Position numbers and translations under genes: made by a program. A model generated the notes under the pieces. It made no database searches. It was not told the origin of the DNA and was given only the letters and a program-made list of their open reading frames with translations. Shown in pieces: positions 24,260 through 36,839 of a DNA stretch of 64,000 nt. How positions within the stretch are numbered: position 1 is the first letter of the stretch; each line of letters starts with the position of its first letter. Source of the stretch: Membranipora membranacea (Eukaryota; Bryozoa; Gymnolaemata; Cheilostomatida; Membraniporidae). The stretch is taken from NCBI GenBank assembly GCA_914767715.1, contig OU612065.1, forward strand, positions 24,798,001-24,862,000, in the 5' to 3' direction.

Positions 24260-24505
24260 AAAGCAGTTTATCATAAAATGCTGTCCTACCAACTTGCTGA
24301 GACAGCTGAAGCAAATTACTGCACACAGGATCCTCGTAGGATTGAACTTTGGAAACATATCGCAGACACAAGACAAATGTACGCTGAGTTCTTCAATATT
24401 AAGTTGGGACAGTCTTTCATCATAGTCGTCTATAAGCGGTAAAATAATTCTTGCACACATGCTTTGAAAACTTTCCAGTTCATTGGAGCAAGAGGCAGCC
24501 CACAA
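24260..24505 (-). pseudogene. Non-LTR retrotransposon fragment (C-terminal RT region)
   Basis: The minus-strand frame reads ELESFQSMCARIILPLIDDY followed by DERLSQLNIEELSVH. This matches the pattern that follows the reverse transcriptase core in many non-LTR retrotransposons (LExIQxRxxRIILP...YExxLxxLxIxxLxxRR). Only this short piece survives. There is no catalytic YxDD motif nearby. Confidence 0.5.
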
Positions 24506-27500
24506 CCTGAAGATTATATAATCATCATTCGGATCGGAATGATCAGGAATGTTTTCTTTTGGAAATATTTATTTTGTAACACATTTATGTAAAATAGCTT
24601 GGCTGATGCCATGCTGACTCAGATCACAACCTGGCGACAATGTGTTATTTTTCCCACAGCTAATGAGTTGCAAAAGATCTGATACCACTACCATGCGTTT
24701 CCACTGTGCACACACGTCGAAAAAGTCGCCTTGGTGACTCAAAATTTATCCTCATCTTACCCATGCAACTACGAAGGCGATCAATCTGTGAGAATTGACA
24801 GTTGACAGACCTTGCTATGTGGCATCACCCGTTCAAAAGGGTTTGATTATAACGCATAAAATAATCTCCTATATGCTCCAGATTTTGCAGGTAAGTGATC
24901 AGGATTTGGGAGTTTAATTGAGAGACAGCCTTGAATTGAGATTTGGAATATGATGTTAGCTTTTGGTTAAAAGCCTGTGTTTTTATTACATCAATTAAAT
25001 AATGATTAAGCCATTGATCACGTATCTCGTATCTCGCAGAGACTTCTTGTGTGTGCTGTGTCACTCAGCGATTGTTCGAGGTACGATCCACCTATCCTCA
25101 AGGAATGGAGAGAAACCATAAGTATGGAAAATATTTTTTATGCTACTCTCTCACACAGCGCATAATGTCAGTCAGCTACCTACCCTACAGGATGAAAAGT
25201 TTCATGAGAATAAATTATTCGCGATTTCGCGAAGTTGTCTTCTCGCGATATGTTTGTACCATGATTTTTTTCTTCCAGATGATAAATTCTGAGAGTTGTC
25301 CCCTCATGTACCCTGAGTTGTGGTTATGCAATAACATGCATTCCACTGACAAATTCGCACGTCATGGATCCGCCTACAGCAACTACATCAACAACATAAA
25401 TAATACAATATAAATACAATATTTTCCTGCTTCCAATGGAAAAATTGTCATATTGTGGTTCTAGCTGGTTTCTGCTGTAATAACATGCTGCTTTGCTGCC
25501 GATGCTGACAATCACTCATTTTTCTTATTTGGTTTTGAAGAACGACAACAACAACGTGTCAACGCATGGACAACGTAGATTGCGCAAAACACTCTAATAT
25601 ATGAGCATGCAGTTGTCAATATACACAAGGTTGTAACCATATACATTTAATAACTTGTTGAGTGCAGAAACACGAATACTGTAAAGGTGTAACATGAGCA
25701 GTGAAAATTAGAAGCTGCTGAAATGCGGTCCCTAATGGATATTGGAAAGGCAGTTGCCGTCAAAAACTGATCATACTCATGGCATAAAATTGGCACAGCT
25801 GGTAGGTGGGAACTTCAGTATGCAATGTAGTGTGCCTACCTCTACCCGGCAGGCAGATCTTAAGATTTTAGGCATTTTATTGGGGGTAACTTTATCATGG
25901 AAAGCCCAGCAACTGTCTTGTCATGTCTTATGTATAAGGTAGTGGTAGGAGACCATACTTTTGTGAGAACAGGGAACTGACTCCCATACTTCTCAGAGAC
26001 CCCTGGAAAATGTTTGATTATAACTGATTGTACCTGATGTTAAAAGGGTGAAAATGTTTCACCAGTATATTTTGTGGTGTTGATTGGATTATAGGAGTTG
26101 TCTTGGGTTTGGGGTTGTGAGAGTTGTTGGATTAAGTTGACTGAGTGTTGAGGTTTGTGGGTAGGAAGAAACATAGGTAAATCCCTCGGGGCGAGAGCAG
26201 GAATCGAAACCAGGACCTCTCGACTGATAGCTATTTATGTAATCAGTTGCTTTACCAAAGGATCACGTTTTCACACTTCAATTTACCTATTCAAATTAAA
26301 TTATAGAACTGTTCATGCTGTCCACCTCCGAATAGCTTATTGGTAGTGGGTGTGGGTGTCATAAAGGAGCAATCACCTAGTAAGTCTCTCCTCAGGCGTG
26401 TACAATAAAGTAAACAAGCGGCTTATATCGATTCTCAGAGGCCAAAACCAACCAGCTCTGGCAGGTAGACAGCTTGACAAAATCTCCTAATCATGATATC
26501 CCAAGACTGACGTTGTATGCGCGTGTACATTTTACGTTGCCTAACAATGTTGGAAAAGACATCCCATTATGATGGGTTATGTTGTTAAAGTGGTCGTATC
26601 ACATTGAATGTGAAGTATATTATTTCCAAGTTGTCATTTCTCATATATTTTAATGTTTTGCACTACATATAGCCTTTTGAAATACATGGAATATTCATTG
26701 CTACATGAAACCTTTCATGTTATAGGCGTTGGATTCCAATCTGTGTTGGGCAAATTGTGCTGGCACAAACAAGCAGTTGTGAGAGTTGAGCATTTTTGTT
26801 CTTGGGCTAGGCCCATACTTGCCAAGTCTCCCTATTTAGGTGGGACCCTCCAGATTTCCACACCCAATTCTGCCCATTTCCCACTTTTTGTAATTCTCAC
26901 TATTTTCTCAAGATTTGAGAGAAAACAGCTCTCACAATTTTCCAAGCACTTGTTGATGAGTTACAGGTAAGGTCTTTGCACACAAAATTAAAAGTATTTG
27001 TGCAATTCAATAATGTTTACAAATCTACATAGTGTTTTAAAATTGACTTTTATTGACAACAGTGATACTGGACATTGGCAAATAAAGGGCATGCAAATCC
27101 CAGTGGCCCATGTGTTAATGTTAAGCACCCTCGAAGCACCGCGATGCGGTACGGTACGGTATCATATCGCTGTAAATTGAAATCTCCCACTTTTGAATTG
27201 AGAATATTTGGCAAGTATGGCTAGGCCATTTGAAATAATCCCTGGGTTTCCCTTTTGGATCATTTTCATCAAACTTGCTTCATTGTCTTATATCCTAATG
27301 GATACATTACAAAATCAGTGACAGGCAAATTAACCAGACATTGCAATCGACAGGAGTCGAAAGTACTACAATATTTTTTATTGTCACAAGGATAAACTTT
27401 GGCAAATCTCAGTACACAGTATTTAGTTCAGCAATAACTTTCATTCAGGGATTCAATCGGGATTAGGATTAAATTAGATTTTCTATTTTTGTTGTAGTTA

Positions 27501-27720
27501 TATATCAAACTCGTGTTGCTCTGTTCAAAGAAGAAATTTCTACTTTACTTTACTGGCATAACATTCATTTGATAAGAGTGTTTTTCAAAATTACCCACTG
27601 AGAGAAAAAGGGAAGAGATTGAATTTAATGAAAAGGCAATAATAAGTTTAAATTGAGTTATTTATATTTCATATAATTATCATCTGAAGTGGGAAGCATC
27701 AATAGTACTTTAATGTTTAC
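24506..27720. other. Intergenic region, no gene recognised
   Basis: Frames at 25051-25413 (+) and 26653-26970 (+) are AT-rich translations without domain features. Apart from the tRNA-like SINE fragment at ~26165, nothing is supported. Confidence 0.45.
26165..26275 (-). repeat. tRNA-derived SINE-like fragment
   Basis: The minus strand carries GGTAAAGCAACTGATTAC, then a B-box-like GGTTTCGATTCC and GCTCTCGCCCCGAGG. This is tRNA-like but not a foldable tRNA. The ends are approximate. Confidence 0.45.
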
Positions 27721-27829
27721 AGCATTTAAAATGCGACTAAAATTTGTGAACTTAGTAATTCATATAAAATGTAAATAAAAACTGCTATTCCTATTCTCTG
27801 TCTTTGCTTTCTAAGATCTAAAAACAGTA

Positions 27830-28070
27830 TGGCATCTAGAGGATCTCCTAGAATTAATAAAAAAAAGTTTCTATCATGTAGCGGATGTACACAGCTGATG
27901 GCCACATTACTAAAATGTGTGGTAGATTGGCGTATAATAAAATCATCAAATGAAATATAATCCAGCATATCACAGTATGGCGCGTGAGGGAAAATAATTC
28001 GGGTGGCAGTGTCTTGAACATGATCAAGCAGAGCAGAGGACTGATCTAATGTTAGCACAGTAAAAGTCAC
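27830..28070 (-). pseudogene. Non-LTR retrotransposon fragment (post-RT region)
   Basis: The minus-strand frame reads LLDHVQDTATRIIFPHAPY and then CDMLDYISFDDFIIRQ, with a later HPLHD. This follows the consensus after the reverse transcriptase of non-LTR elements (IQxRALRIIFPxxSYxxxLxxxxLxxLxxRR...HPL). It is short and isolated, so treated as a dead fragment. Confidence 0.5.
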
Positions 28071-28215
28071 ATAAGCCAGTCGAGGACATTCCCAATTTTT
28101 TGAGTCGTCTCATTAAAAATAACTTAGAGTTGCAGCTTTTGATAATTATATTAACATGTGGAATAAAAGTCATTAATGTAGATGTTATCTGGGGCACACT
28201 CTGAGAAGGCAGGGC

Positions 28216-28400
28216 TCAATCCCACACACTAGTTTGGGTTGGGCACCTGAAGGGAAAAGGAGACGTGGGAGACCCAAGAAGACCTGGAGGATGACAGCTC
28301 TTGATCAGTTGCAGACTTTTGACATCAAATCCCGGAGTGAAGCAGAGATGGCGAAAGATCGGTCGAGATGGAGGGAGCAGGAGACAAATATACTGGCGCA
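28216..28400 (+). pseudogene. Non-LTR retrotransposon ORF2 C-terminal end
   Basis: The frame reads GWAPEGKRRRGRPKKTWRMT and then, after ~15 residues, SEAEMAKDRSRWREQ. The pair GKRRRGRPxxTWRR...AxDRxxWR is a hallmark of the very C-terminus of many animal non-LTR retrotransposon polyproteins. Nothing upstream in the same frame preserves the polymerase. It faces the opposite way from the neighbouring fragment at 27830-28070, so they are separate insertions. Confidence 0.7.
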
Positions 28401-28479
28401 ATATTCCACCTGCAACCTTAGTGAAGAAATTGAATGTAGATGCCTAAAAACTTCATCACTTGGAAGGGATTGATGTTGC

Positions 28480-31400
28480 TATTCTCAAAAAATACTGGAT
28501 TTCGGTGTTCTTATAAATAATTCAAATAAAAATTCATAATAACAGTCTTGTCAGGGTCTTGTCATGTGTTTGTTTGCTGACCATAGAGAAGTCTGTTCCA
28601 GCCTGTCCCAGCTCTATGCATCAGCTGGCTGAAGGGATCCTTGGCAACACGATGATTTTTGTTACTGCTGTAATCATTTCAAAGAATGTCTTCCATTAGG
28701 TGTTAAAAAGAAACATTGTGAATAAAAATATGATTGATTTTAACGTAGTCAAGGCGGGGCTCCAGCAAATGCTATGTCCTCACATCCCACAGAAAAATAC
28801 TCGACTAGATGGTCTTCCGTATGAGTCATAATCATATAAATCTGACAGCATTTTCAGGTATTACTGTACCCATCGCAAAGAGTGTTGTTTGAGTAGGAGT
28901 TAGGAGTTTCATGATTGTTATAATGTTTCACAAGGTGAAATTTTCAATTCCTTCATTCATAACATCACCGCAAAAACTCAACGAATAATGCAACTCAAAA
29001 AACTATGCATCAAAAACATGAAAAAACCAACCATATCTGCTTCCGCAACAAAATAACCTCACATTACCCTATGATCAGGAGAAAACCTGGTGAATAAAAT
29101 AGCAAGTTTCAGACTGTCATATCAAGACGAGGAAAGGAGGAAAATCTGTTTGATAGCCGCAAATCGTTGCCCGCTATTTAGAAAAGGTTGAAAACATTTT
29201 CAGGGTTGCTCAGAAAAGTCGGAAAATGGTGTCCCACCTTTTCCAAAAAGCGGAAAACGATTTTCCCGTTTTCCAGATCACCCACATTTGAACATGATGA
29301 CCAATCCTACCATTGTGAAATTTCCATGAAAAGAGCAATAAAAGCATAGTGCAACAACCTTCTCACCATGATTCGTATTGTTGAATTTAAGTCAAAGACA
29401 ATATTATTACAAGCATTCAGTCAGTCAGCCAGTAGACCAAACTAAGCTGCAACAAGTTTGCTCCTTTTCTTAATAAAACCGAGCAGTTCCTCTCCGAAAT
29501 TATATCACACGAAGCTCGGCGAAACAGGAAAAACATGCCTGCCTTACCTTACTGCCGCAATGATATACCTCTCTTGGAACTGTTGAGACATACATTCGTC
29601 TTGGTAGCATAGGACCTGAATTAATTGACCTAGCCCGGGTACCGAAATTGAAAAACAATAGCAACCGATAATTTGTTAATATTTGGGCCAAAATGGAACA
29701 CCGCCTTTGTCATCACATAACCTTGAACTCATGGAGTTGCCTCTCTTGAAGAAAGGCAGTGCCACAATCACTGCGCTGCAGAGATAGACTATGTCACAAG
29801 GCTATTATGCAGGCAGAATGATGACACACAGCCCATCCAGGGTTAGAATGACCAAGCGTGCGTTTATGAAATCATGTTTCATACAGGTTATGAAATAAGG
29901 TTGTCTGAACCAAAATAATATGAGCTGACTTTTGAATCATAGATTATTGATGTTTTGATAAAACTGTTGAATAACTAAAGTAAGCACAATTTATGAAACC
30001 ACTGCTTATGAAACAAGGTTGCAAAATAAAACTCTACTGTTCTTGCTCACCAAGCCTGAATTATTTATTTAAAATTGACGCAATGAACTCCTTCGCGGAC
30101 ATTTCATAACACCAGACTCTGGAGCGTTTTAACTGACCGTATATATATGTAACAACTTTAAGTAAAACACCTTTATAGTTGCCAAAAATGGTACAATAAA
30201 GCTCACAGCAATAGGTGGGATTTTGTTAATTTGGACGGGTATAATCATGTGACACTAAAGAAATGTTAAATGTTATGACTAGTGGTAACTAAAATTACTG
30301 GGTAAATATGATTTAAAATTTTTTTAACCACATGACATAACAGGCACAAGGATTTCAAGCCTAGTTTATTAGAAATTGAAGTTGTTGCCCAGTCAAATAT
30401 AACTTATCAATTAATGTTGTTCAAATCTTAATCAAATTGAAATTGTTTAATTTGGCGAAAAATTACCTTCTTGTGAAGACATTATAATAATATTGTATAT
30501 CAACCAATTCTCCCAACACAAAGCAATATCTTTTTTCTTTCTTGTTTTGTCACCCAACTTTTATCTTAATTTCTTTGGCACATTATGGAAAACATGCGTC
30601 CAGGATGATATTTTCTGCCAAATAAAAATAGTGTATAAATATATGTGAAATAGATAGTAAGGTATATATTAAATATAGCCAATATTCATAGAGTTTATTG
30701 GAAGCTACAGTAGGCACAACAACAATGACAGCTGTACATCATCTTGTACAGGCAAATTATGATGTACGTAGAAATGATACATTTATGTATGCATGTCATT
30801 TCATGTCTAGAGAGGCAAGATAGTAATGACAGCATGTAGTGTAGTCTATAACATCAAACTTCACAGATAACAGCAAATTCAGGTGAATAATTTTTTGTGC
30901 ATTATAATAAGGATTGTGGTATGTACAGTGTCACTACAGGAATACACCCTACCACTGATATATAATATACGGATGAGGAGTACATATCTGACCCTGAATA
31001 AGCGTATGGCTATTCATGTATGGTTGCTAGACCTCATTTCTCATCTTTGATTGGTCCACAAGTTCAGATATGTAAATAGCTGATCCTTGTAAATCTTTCG
31101 TCAAGCAGCGTGCCTGAGCTTTTGAATGTTTTTATTGGGATGTCAATCAATGCATATTGTAAAAGCTGCCAGATTTTTAGCTTTATTTAGATCCTGACAC
31201 AAAGCTTTATACTGATGGCATATCTCCACAAATAGCCATGCTATGTATTTTACCACTGATCCATAAATTCATTTATCAATGTGTGCAGCTACTAATTTGT
31301 TTGCTACAAAGCTACGCTCATCACAATATTCTTCTATTGTTAGCACTTCAACCCAAAATATAAGGAAATCACTCTGGAAGGTGAGTCAAAGACATATGGA

Positions 31401-33010
31401 TGTCTCTTGACTACAACAGCCTGAAACAGGGCAGGACCAAGCCAGACCTAATATTGCATATTACGTATCACTTACTGTCTGTTGTTCGAGTCATTTCAGA
31501 AAAATAAAGCCAAGAAGATCGAGTTTAGACAATCACAAAATGCTGAGTGTTTTGCCAAATTTAAGCTCAATAGGAAATATGTCTATTTTGTGTGGTTCAA
31601 TTTGCAAATACTCTGAGCTCAATTAGTTATACATTTTTTTGCTAAGAAAATTTGTATGATATGGAATGTGAATTGAAACCTGTCTATGCTTTAACAACAA
31701 ATAGCATTGCTGATTTCTTTCAGTTTGATGAGAAGTTGGTTATACAAGAACATCTGAAAGGACAACAGTAACTCCTGTGACTCTCTTTTAGACTGTACCA
31801 TGCATATTACTTGATAATCTTAATGGAAGAGATGAGTCAAGATATCGAGGTGCCAGAAGGTAAGAGGTTGGGATTGGATTTGAAAACTACCTCAGTGAAA
31901 ACCTAGATCAGTTCTCCTGCTCAGGTTATTGTTATTGAAAGCGGTCGGCGTGTGACATGCTAATGATTATCCCACATTCATCGATGATGGTGTGAGTGAG
32001 TGAGTGTAATAATCCTAATGTCTTCACTTCATCATTTTCCTTCACTAAGTACTTATGTACCTGTTTGTTCGATAACTGTATTCTGGATCAAGTTTGATCC
32101 GTTTTGCCAGCAATTGGAATTGCCCGCCCCCCATTACTGACACGGCGTATCAGTAGAGGGGGGGGGTAACTTGATCTACTGTATTTGTGAAGGCATTAAA
32201 TGCCAGCCACAAGTACAAAGAATCCCAGGGGAATGAAGCACTTCTCAAACCAGAATTGTACAATTCAGGATCACTCCCATAGGAAATGTGCGGGCATTTA
32301 CCGAGAGGTTGAGTTAAGACACACCAAAACACCAAAATCGTTCATTAAATAATAAAAAGCATTTTTATTTTTGATCGACAGCTATACTGTAGTGTAGACT
32401 GTAGAGCCCTTAAAAAGTTTGTCAGAGGTTGTCAATTTAAAAACTATGCAGGCGTTATTTTTTATGTTTATTTCAATAGGGGGATAACTCTACATCTATC
32501 GTAGTAAGAACAAAACTTATAATTTACAGCCAGGAAATTTAAGTGAATCAGATACAAATTGTGATCATCTTCTTCACGGAGAAAATTTCAGCTAGCGTTA
32601 AGTTTAGCTAGTTTGAGGGTTACTTGATTTAAGCTAGCATCATTTTTGCTAGTTGAGGTGTAGGTTTAGTCCAGTTGCCATTTACAACTATGACATGTTC
32701 TGTTGCTATATCCTCATATTGTATGCTGTGTCTGACTGAAGCAATGCCCTCGGCCTTAGTCATGATACAAACATAATGCCTTATATGCTTACCATCTTTA
32801 TATTGGGACAAATTTTGATGCATGTGAGCTTATGTGAATTTCACAATTTCAGACATGTGCGAAAAGGTGACATTTTCCTCCTGTGAATACTTCACTCACA
32901 CACTTCCAGGGTATATATTACCGTGCCCATGCAACCAATAATAATCGATATAAAATTGTTGCACCTGCACAATAAGAGTGCACGACTCCGAGTTGTAGAT
33001 AGCGTCATCA
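28480..33010. other. Gene-poor AT-rich stretch
   Basis: I see no exon with family resemblance. Short frames at 29500-29691 (-) and 32629-32823 (-) are unexplained. A hairpin-bearing repeat starting GGATCAAGTTTGATCC lies at ~32093-32180 and is listed separately. Confidence 0.45.
32093..32180. repeat. GATCAAGTTTGATCC repeat, copy 1
   Basis: It begins with the palindrome GGATCAAGTTTGATCC and continues with CCAGCAATTGG. It includes an internal C-rich/G-rich hairpin (CCGCCCCCC against GGGGGGG). Copies 2 and 3 are at 34866-34960 and 50310-50405. Confidence 0.5.
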
Positions 33011-33017
33011 ACCCATT

Positions 33018-33150
33018 AGTTTTGGGGGACTGAGATGGCTCGCTATCAGTGCCAGGCAATTGGAGCAACAGGAGTGATAGGTTTGAGTCCTGCTTGGGGA
33101 GCCTCAACGTTAATTGTTCAAACCCCCAGCGCCCTATCAGTATAAAAGAA
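33018..33150 (+). repeat. tRNA-derived SINE copy
   Basis: This is a shortened relative of the 9316 and 52910 copies: GGGGGACTGAGATGGCTCGC, AGGTTTGAGTCCTGCTTGGG, then CCCCCAGCGCCCTATCAGT. The A-box region has an internal deletion. Confidence 0.65.
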
Positions 33151-33742
33151 GTTAGAGACTGGTGCTACGGAATTGTGATCTTTGAGGTTCAATTTTGAAA
33201 CCTGGCACTTGCAGTCATTATTGATTTGGTACTGGCTCACCATTCATCCTAGCAATGTCCTAGCTTAACAGAAAAAAAATGCCGATGTTTATCGCGTGTT
33301 TGCGCATCCCACATACGGTACAGCCTTTGTTATATTGAGAAGCTGATAAAAGGAACAGCTTGAGTACCTAGGTCTTAGGACCTGTTCTCTAGAGGAAACT
33401 TAGTCTTATGATACCTAGTGTCTAGTATCTAGAAGAGTCAAAAAAGCAATATACATTCTTAACATTCTATTCTATGGACGGGTTTAAATTTTGGTGGAAC
33501 ATTTAATAACTGCATGGGTATAGCTTTCCAGATATAAGAGGGCCGCAATATTTCTGAGTTTATTCCGCCAAGACGTTATGCCGCCTACACATACTCTTTA
33601 CTGTTTTGGTCAGTTTTTTTATTTAACATGGCTCGGAGTTGCGCCCTCACACAAATAGGGGAGACAACCTCCTCACATGGTCCATTTCGTAGAGCAAACT
33701 CCCTGCATAGGGGTTGTCATATTATTAAAAATTATAACCTAC

Positions 33743-33872
33743 AAAGAAAGACCCTGTTTATGACAAAACAGAGGATGGGATGCCCCTAAAGAGGGACGCA
33801 AGTTACCCGAAGTCGTCATACTGAGCGCCCATTGGCAGTGACACTTTGATCTTAGCCAATAGGCCGAAAAGC
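33743..33872 (-). repeat. U2 snRNA-headed repeat, short copy
   Basis: On the minus strand it starts GCTTTTCGGCCTATTGGCTA then AGATCAAAGTGT, the 5' end of U2 snRNA. It then runs into a non-U2 body ending GACTTCGGGTAACTTGCGTC ... CAGGGTCTTTCTT. It equals the longer neighbour with about 110 bp of the middle missing. Confidence 0.7.
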
Positions 33873-33909
33873 AATCTACCATATTGATCACAGATGCCCT
33901 GTGCCAGTT

Positions 33910-34149
33910 AAGAAAGACCCCTGTTTATGACAGAACAGAGGGTGGGCCGCCCCTAAAGAGGGACGCATGTTGCCCGAAGTCCTTGTACTGAGAGTGTGAT
34001 GCATCCTAGTAAACTAGAATGCATCCTTAGAGGTGAGGCCATGGTGGACCTCCTAATCGTGAGTGTGCAGCAAGCTGCCAGAAACTGAAACAGGCACTAA
34101 TCAGTCATTGGCCATGACACTTTGATCTTAGCCAATAGGCCGAGAAGCC
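33910..34149 (-). repeat. U2 snRNA-headed repeat, long copy
   Basis: The minus-strand head is GGCTTCTCGGCCTATTGGCT then AAGATCAAAGTGTC (34116-34149). It matches U2 positions ~3-35, including the stem I region, with CTATTGG where U2 has CTTTTGG. The rest (~200 bp) is not U2: the branch-point-pairing region GTAGTA is absent. The body shares its 3' part with the copy at 33743. This is either a SINE with a U2-derived head or a chimeric retropseudogene family. Confidence 0.7.
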
Positions 34150-34306
34150 GAGAAGCCACTAGGCGAGTTGCTATATCAGGTAAGAAAGACTGCCTTTCCA
34201 GTATTTTCTCACTTGATTTGATGCTGTATTTGTATATCTCAATGAGAAACTAGATGACACTGAGAGTGTGTCGAGTTGAACATAGCTATTTTGTGATTAG
34301 TCTGAG

Positions 34307-34321
34307 CCCCCCCCCCCCCCC
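34307..34321 (+). repeat. C homopolymer (15 bp)
   Basis: A simple run of C. Confidence 0.9.
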
Positions 34322-34865
34322 AGACTCTTGCCCACCGTCCGACGGACCCCGGTCAGGGCAGATTGAAGATCTTTAAACTAGAGTTTGATCTAATTCACCT
34401 GAGTCTTGTAGGCACCTATAATTTTAGTGAGTTTGAGGGGGAGCGACTCCCAATATTGGCAAGTTAGATCAAAATTATCCATTATTCTAAATGACCATCT
34501 TATATCACCTTCTCTGTTAGGTTTGTGGTTATCAACAATTTGCTAAATTGGATGCTCAGATATCAAAGATTCTGGTTTGAATCATTTAAACCTGGAAAGC
34601 TTAGACTTAGCAAACATGTTCATCGTGTATTCTGGTGGCATAGTTTTTTAAGAAGCCTAAAGATAAAATAATCGGATAATGATATTAAAAAAAATCCAGA
34701 ACAGCGAGGGAGGGAGGGGTACTGTGACAGAGGGGAAAGGGTAGGTGATATCACCTACCGTCTCCCCTCGCCAGTGAGACAAGATTATAGCTGATTGATA
34801 GTGTAACCCTGCTGGTGACTTTGAACTGGTACAGTTACAATAAAAGTGACAACACCTAGTATGCC

Positions 34866-34960
34866 TAGATCAAGTTTGATCCAGTAGGCCTGTATTCCAG
34901 TTGCTCAACAGTCTTCCACTGGTCGCGCCGCTGGTGACCAATGCAGGGGGCAGCTCCAAA
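34866..34960. repeat. GATCAAGTTTGATCC repeat, copy 2
   Basis: AGATCAAGTTTGATCCAGT, then CCAGTTGCTC, then CCACTGGTCGCGCCGCTGG, closing with a GC-rich hairpin and GGGGGCAGCTCC. It aligns along its whole length with the copy at 50310. Confidence 0.55.
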
Positions 34961-35606
34961 AGCAGTCAGATAGTTTAAAGATAAAAACAGAATCTGATGT
35001 TCAGTTCGTGTTTACGTTGTCATTAAAATGGAGCGGTTTGATTTGGTGTTTGAGAGGTGTTCTTATTTATTATATTATGACCATGATGTCGGACAAATCA
35101 ATTTTTGAATAAAAAAAAAGTATTATATTCATGGACTAGTCAGCATTGTTGTCTATTTATGTGACATAAAATGGTGATCACATATACGGATATAACAACT
35201 CTTCTTTTATCATAAATATATTTTTAGAAAATAGCAATCTTAAAACCTTAAACGTGGCAGTGACATAATTATTGGTTTTGATGTCTTATTTGAGAGCTGG
35301 GAATATGACAGTGGCATAAATTTTGGTTTTGATGTCTTATTTAAGAACTGGGAATTTGACAGTATATCAGTTATGTGTCCACGGATATCTCTGTATAGCA
35401 TAGAGATAGGAAGAGTCAAGTGCGGCCAGCAGCTACCGATAACCTTGCCTCAAAAAACCATAATCTAGTTATGGAAAAAGAGAGAACAAGCACCACGGAT
35501 TTGTAAGTGGGGGTAGGATTTTCTTGGCCTGAAACCGCAGGAGTTTTACTCTCCTTTTGACTCTGACATGCGACAATGCATCGGGCAATGTTGGCATGTA
35601 ATCAGT

Positions 35607-35838
35607 TTAGTGTAGTAGCGGAGGTCGTAGCAATCTTTCGTAACTGTTCATGTAGTTGGTGTATATATCTGGACTGTTCTGCTTCCATGTTGATCTTCTT
35701 GTATCTTTAATATTATCTCTTTCCTTTTCTTCCGTTCTGCCTACCATACCGGCACCTACAAAAGAAGGTTGAGTGATTTCTTGGGTTGTCATATCAGGTT
35801 TAGCCATTATGTTACTCTTGTAAGGATCGCACAGTATT
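35607..35838 (-). CDS. Possible terminal exon, unknown protein
   Basis: A minus-strand frame preceded by a good acceptor (GGTTTTCAG) encodes a hydrophilic 76-residue C-terminus containing MAKPDMTTQEITQPSFVGAG and KERDNIKDTRRSTWKQ, and ends with a stop. Its phase does not fit the exon-like units of the array at 36.8-38.9 kb. No family is recognised. It could be chance. Confidence 0.2.
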
Positions 35839-36839
35839 CTGAAAACCAATATTTTGTTCACACCTTCCTGAATATTATTATGTGAGCTTTTATTGGGTTT
35901 TATATGAGAAATGTTATCTCGTATTGTGAGAACTTCCATCACATATAGGAATGATAGAATGTACATCCTTACACTTACACTCAGTATTTGTATTTACTTT
36001 AGCCATATCATGCTGTCTAATCTGAACATCACCTATACAAATATTATCATCATACATCGGAAATTTGCAGCATACAACCAAAATAATAACTCAGCTAGAC
36101 TACCTGTTTCTGGATGGGGTGTCTTTTTTTTTAAAAAGAGAAAATATTTATTGATTTCAGTTCCTAAATCTTTTCCCGTATTCACGCCTTTTTATTTATA
36201 GTTTTCATTGATTACTCATCAAGACAATTACCATCAGGCCACTTGGGTTCACCCCTACCGTGTTTGATTGTTAAATTCGCGTACAATTTTCTAAAATCCT
36301 CAGATATAAAAGCTGGTCGGTTTTGAATCAACTTTGTTGGATCCCTTGTGTCCTGAAAAATTGATGTCATCTAAGATTTTGTTTGTGTTTTCAGTACTGG
36401 TAGATCTAACTCGAAATACCTGCTATAATCTTCCACAGTAACAAGCTATGTACTCCCTAGAATCACCAATGGGCCAAAATGATCAACCGAAGCTTCCTTC
36501 CATGGTGCTGTTGGGAGTCCATGGCTCGACATTGGTTCATGAGAACTCCACTTACTACCATATGGTACTTATGGATTGTGCAACCATTCACAGCTTGTCT
36601 TTACAAAGCCTTCTTACTATTCCCATCACCATACTCTATAAAACAAGAAAATAATTATTGACTTCAATTAGCAAAGTTACTGCACAGCTCAATTCAAAAC
36701 TACGCTGAGCATTATCCACAATGCCAGTGCCATTACGGGATGGTTTCATACCAGGTGATACATCAAACTCCCGACATAAAGATTCTCAATACAATACTCA
36801 TCACCTTATCTCCATGAGTAACCATCACCACTCTAACTT

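Noticed and set aside
34116-34149. A functional U2 snRNA gene
   Set aside because: Only the first ~33 nt match. The branch-point recognition GTAGTA, Sm site and 3' stem-loops are absent.
35607-35838. Last exon of a gene made from the 36.8-38.9 kb exon-like units
   Set aside because: The phase of its acceptor does not fit the phase 1 donor of the units; using the other donor gives a stop at the junction.
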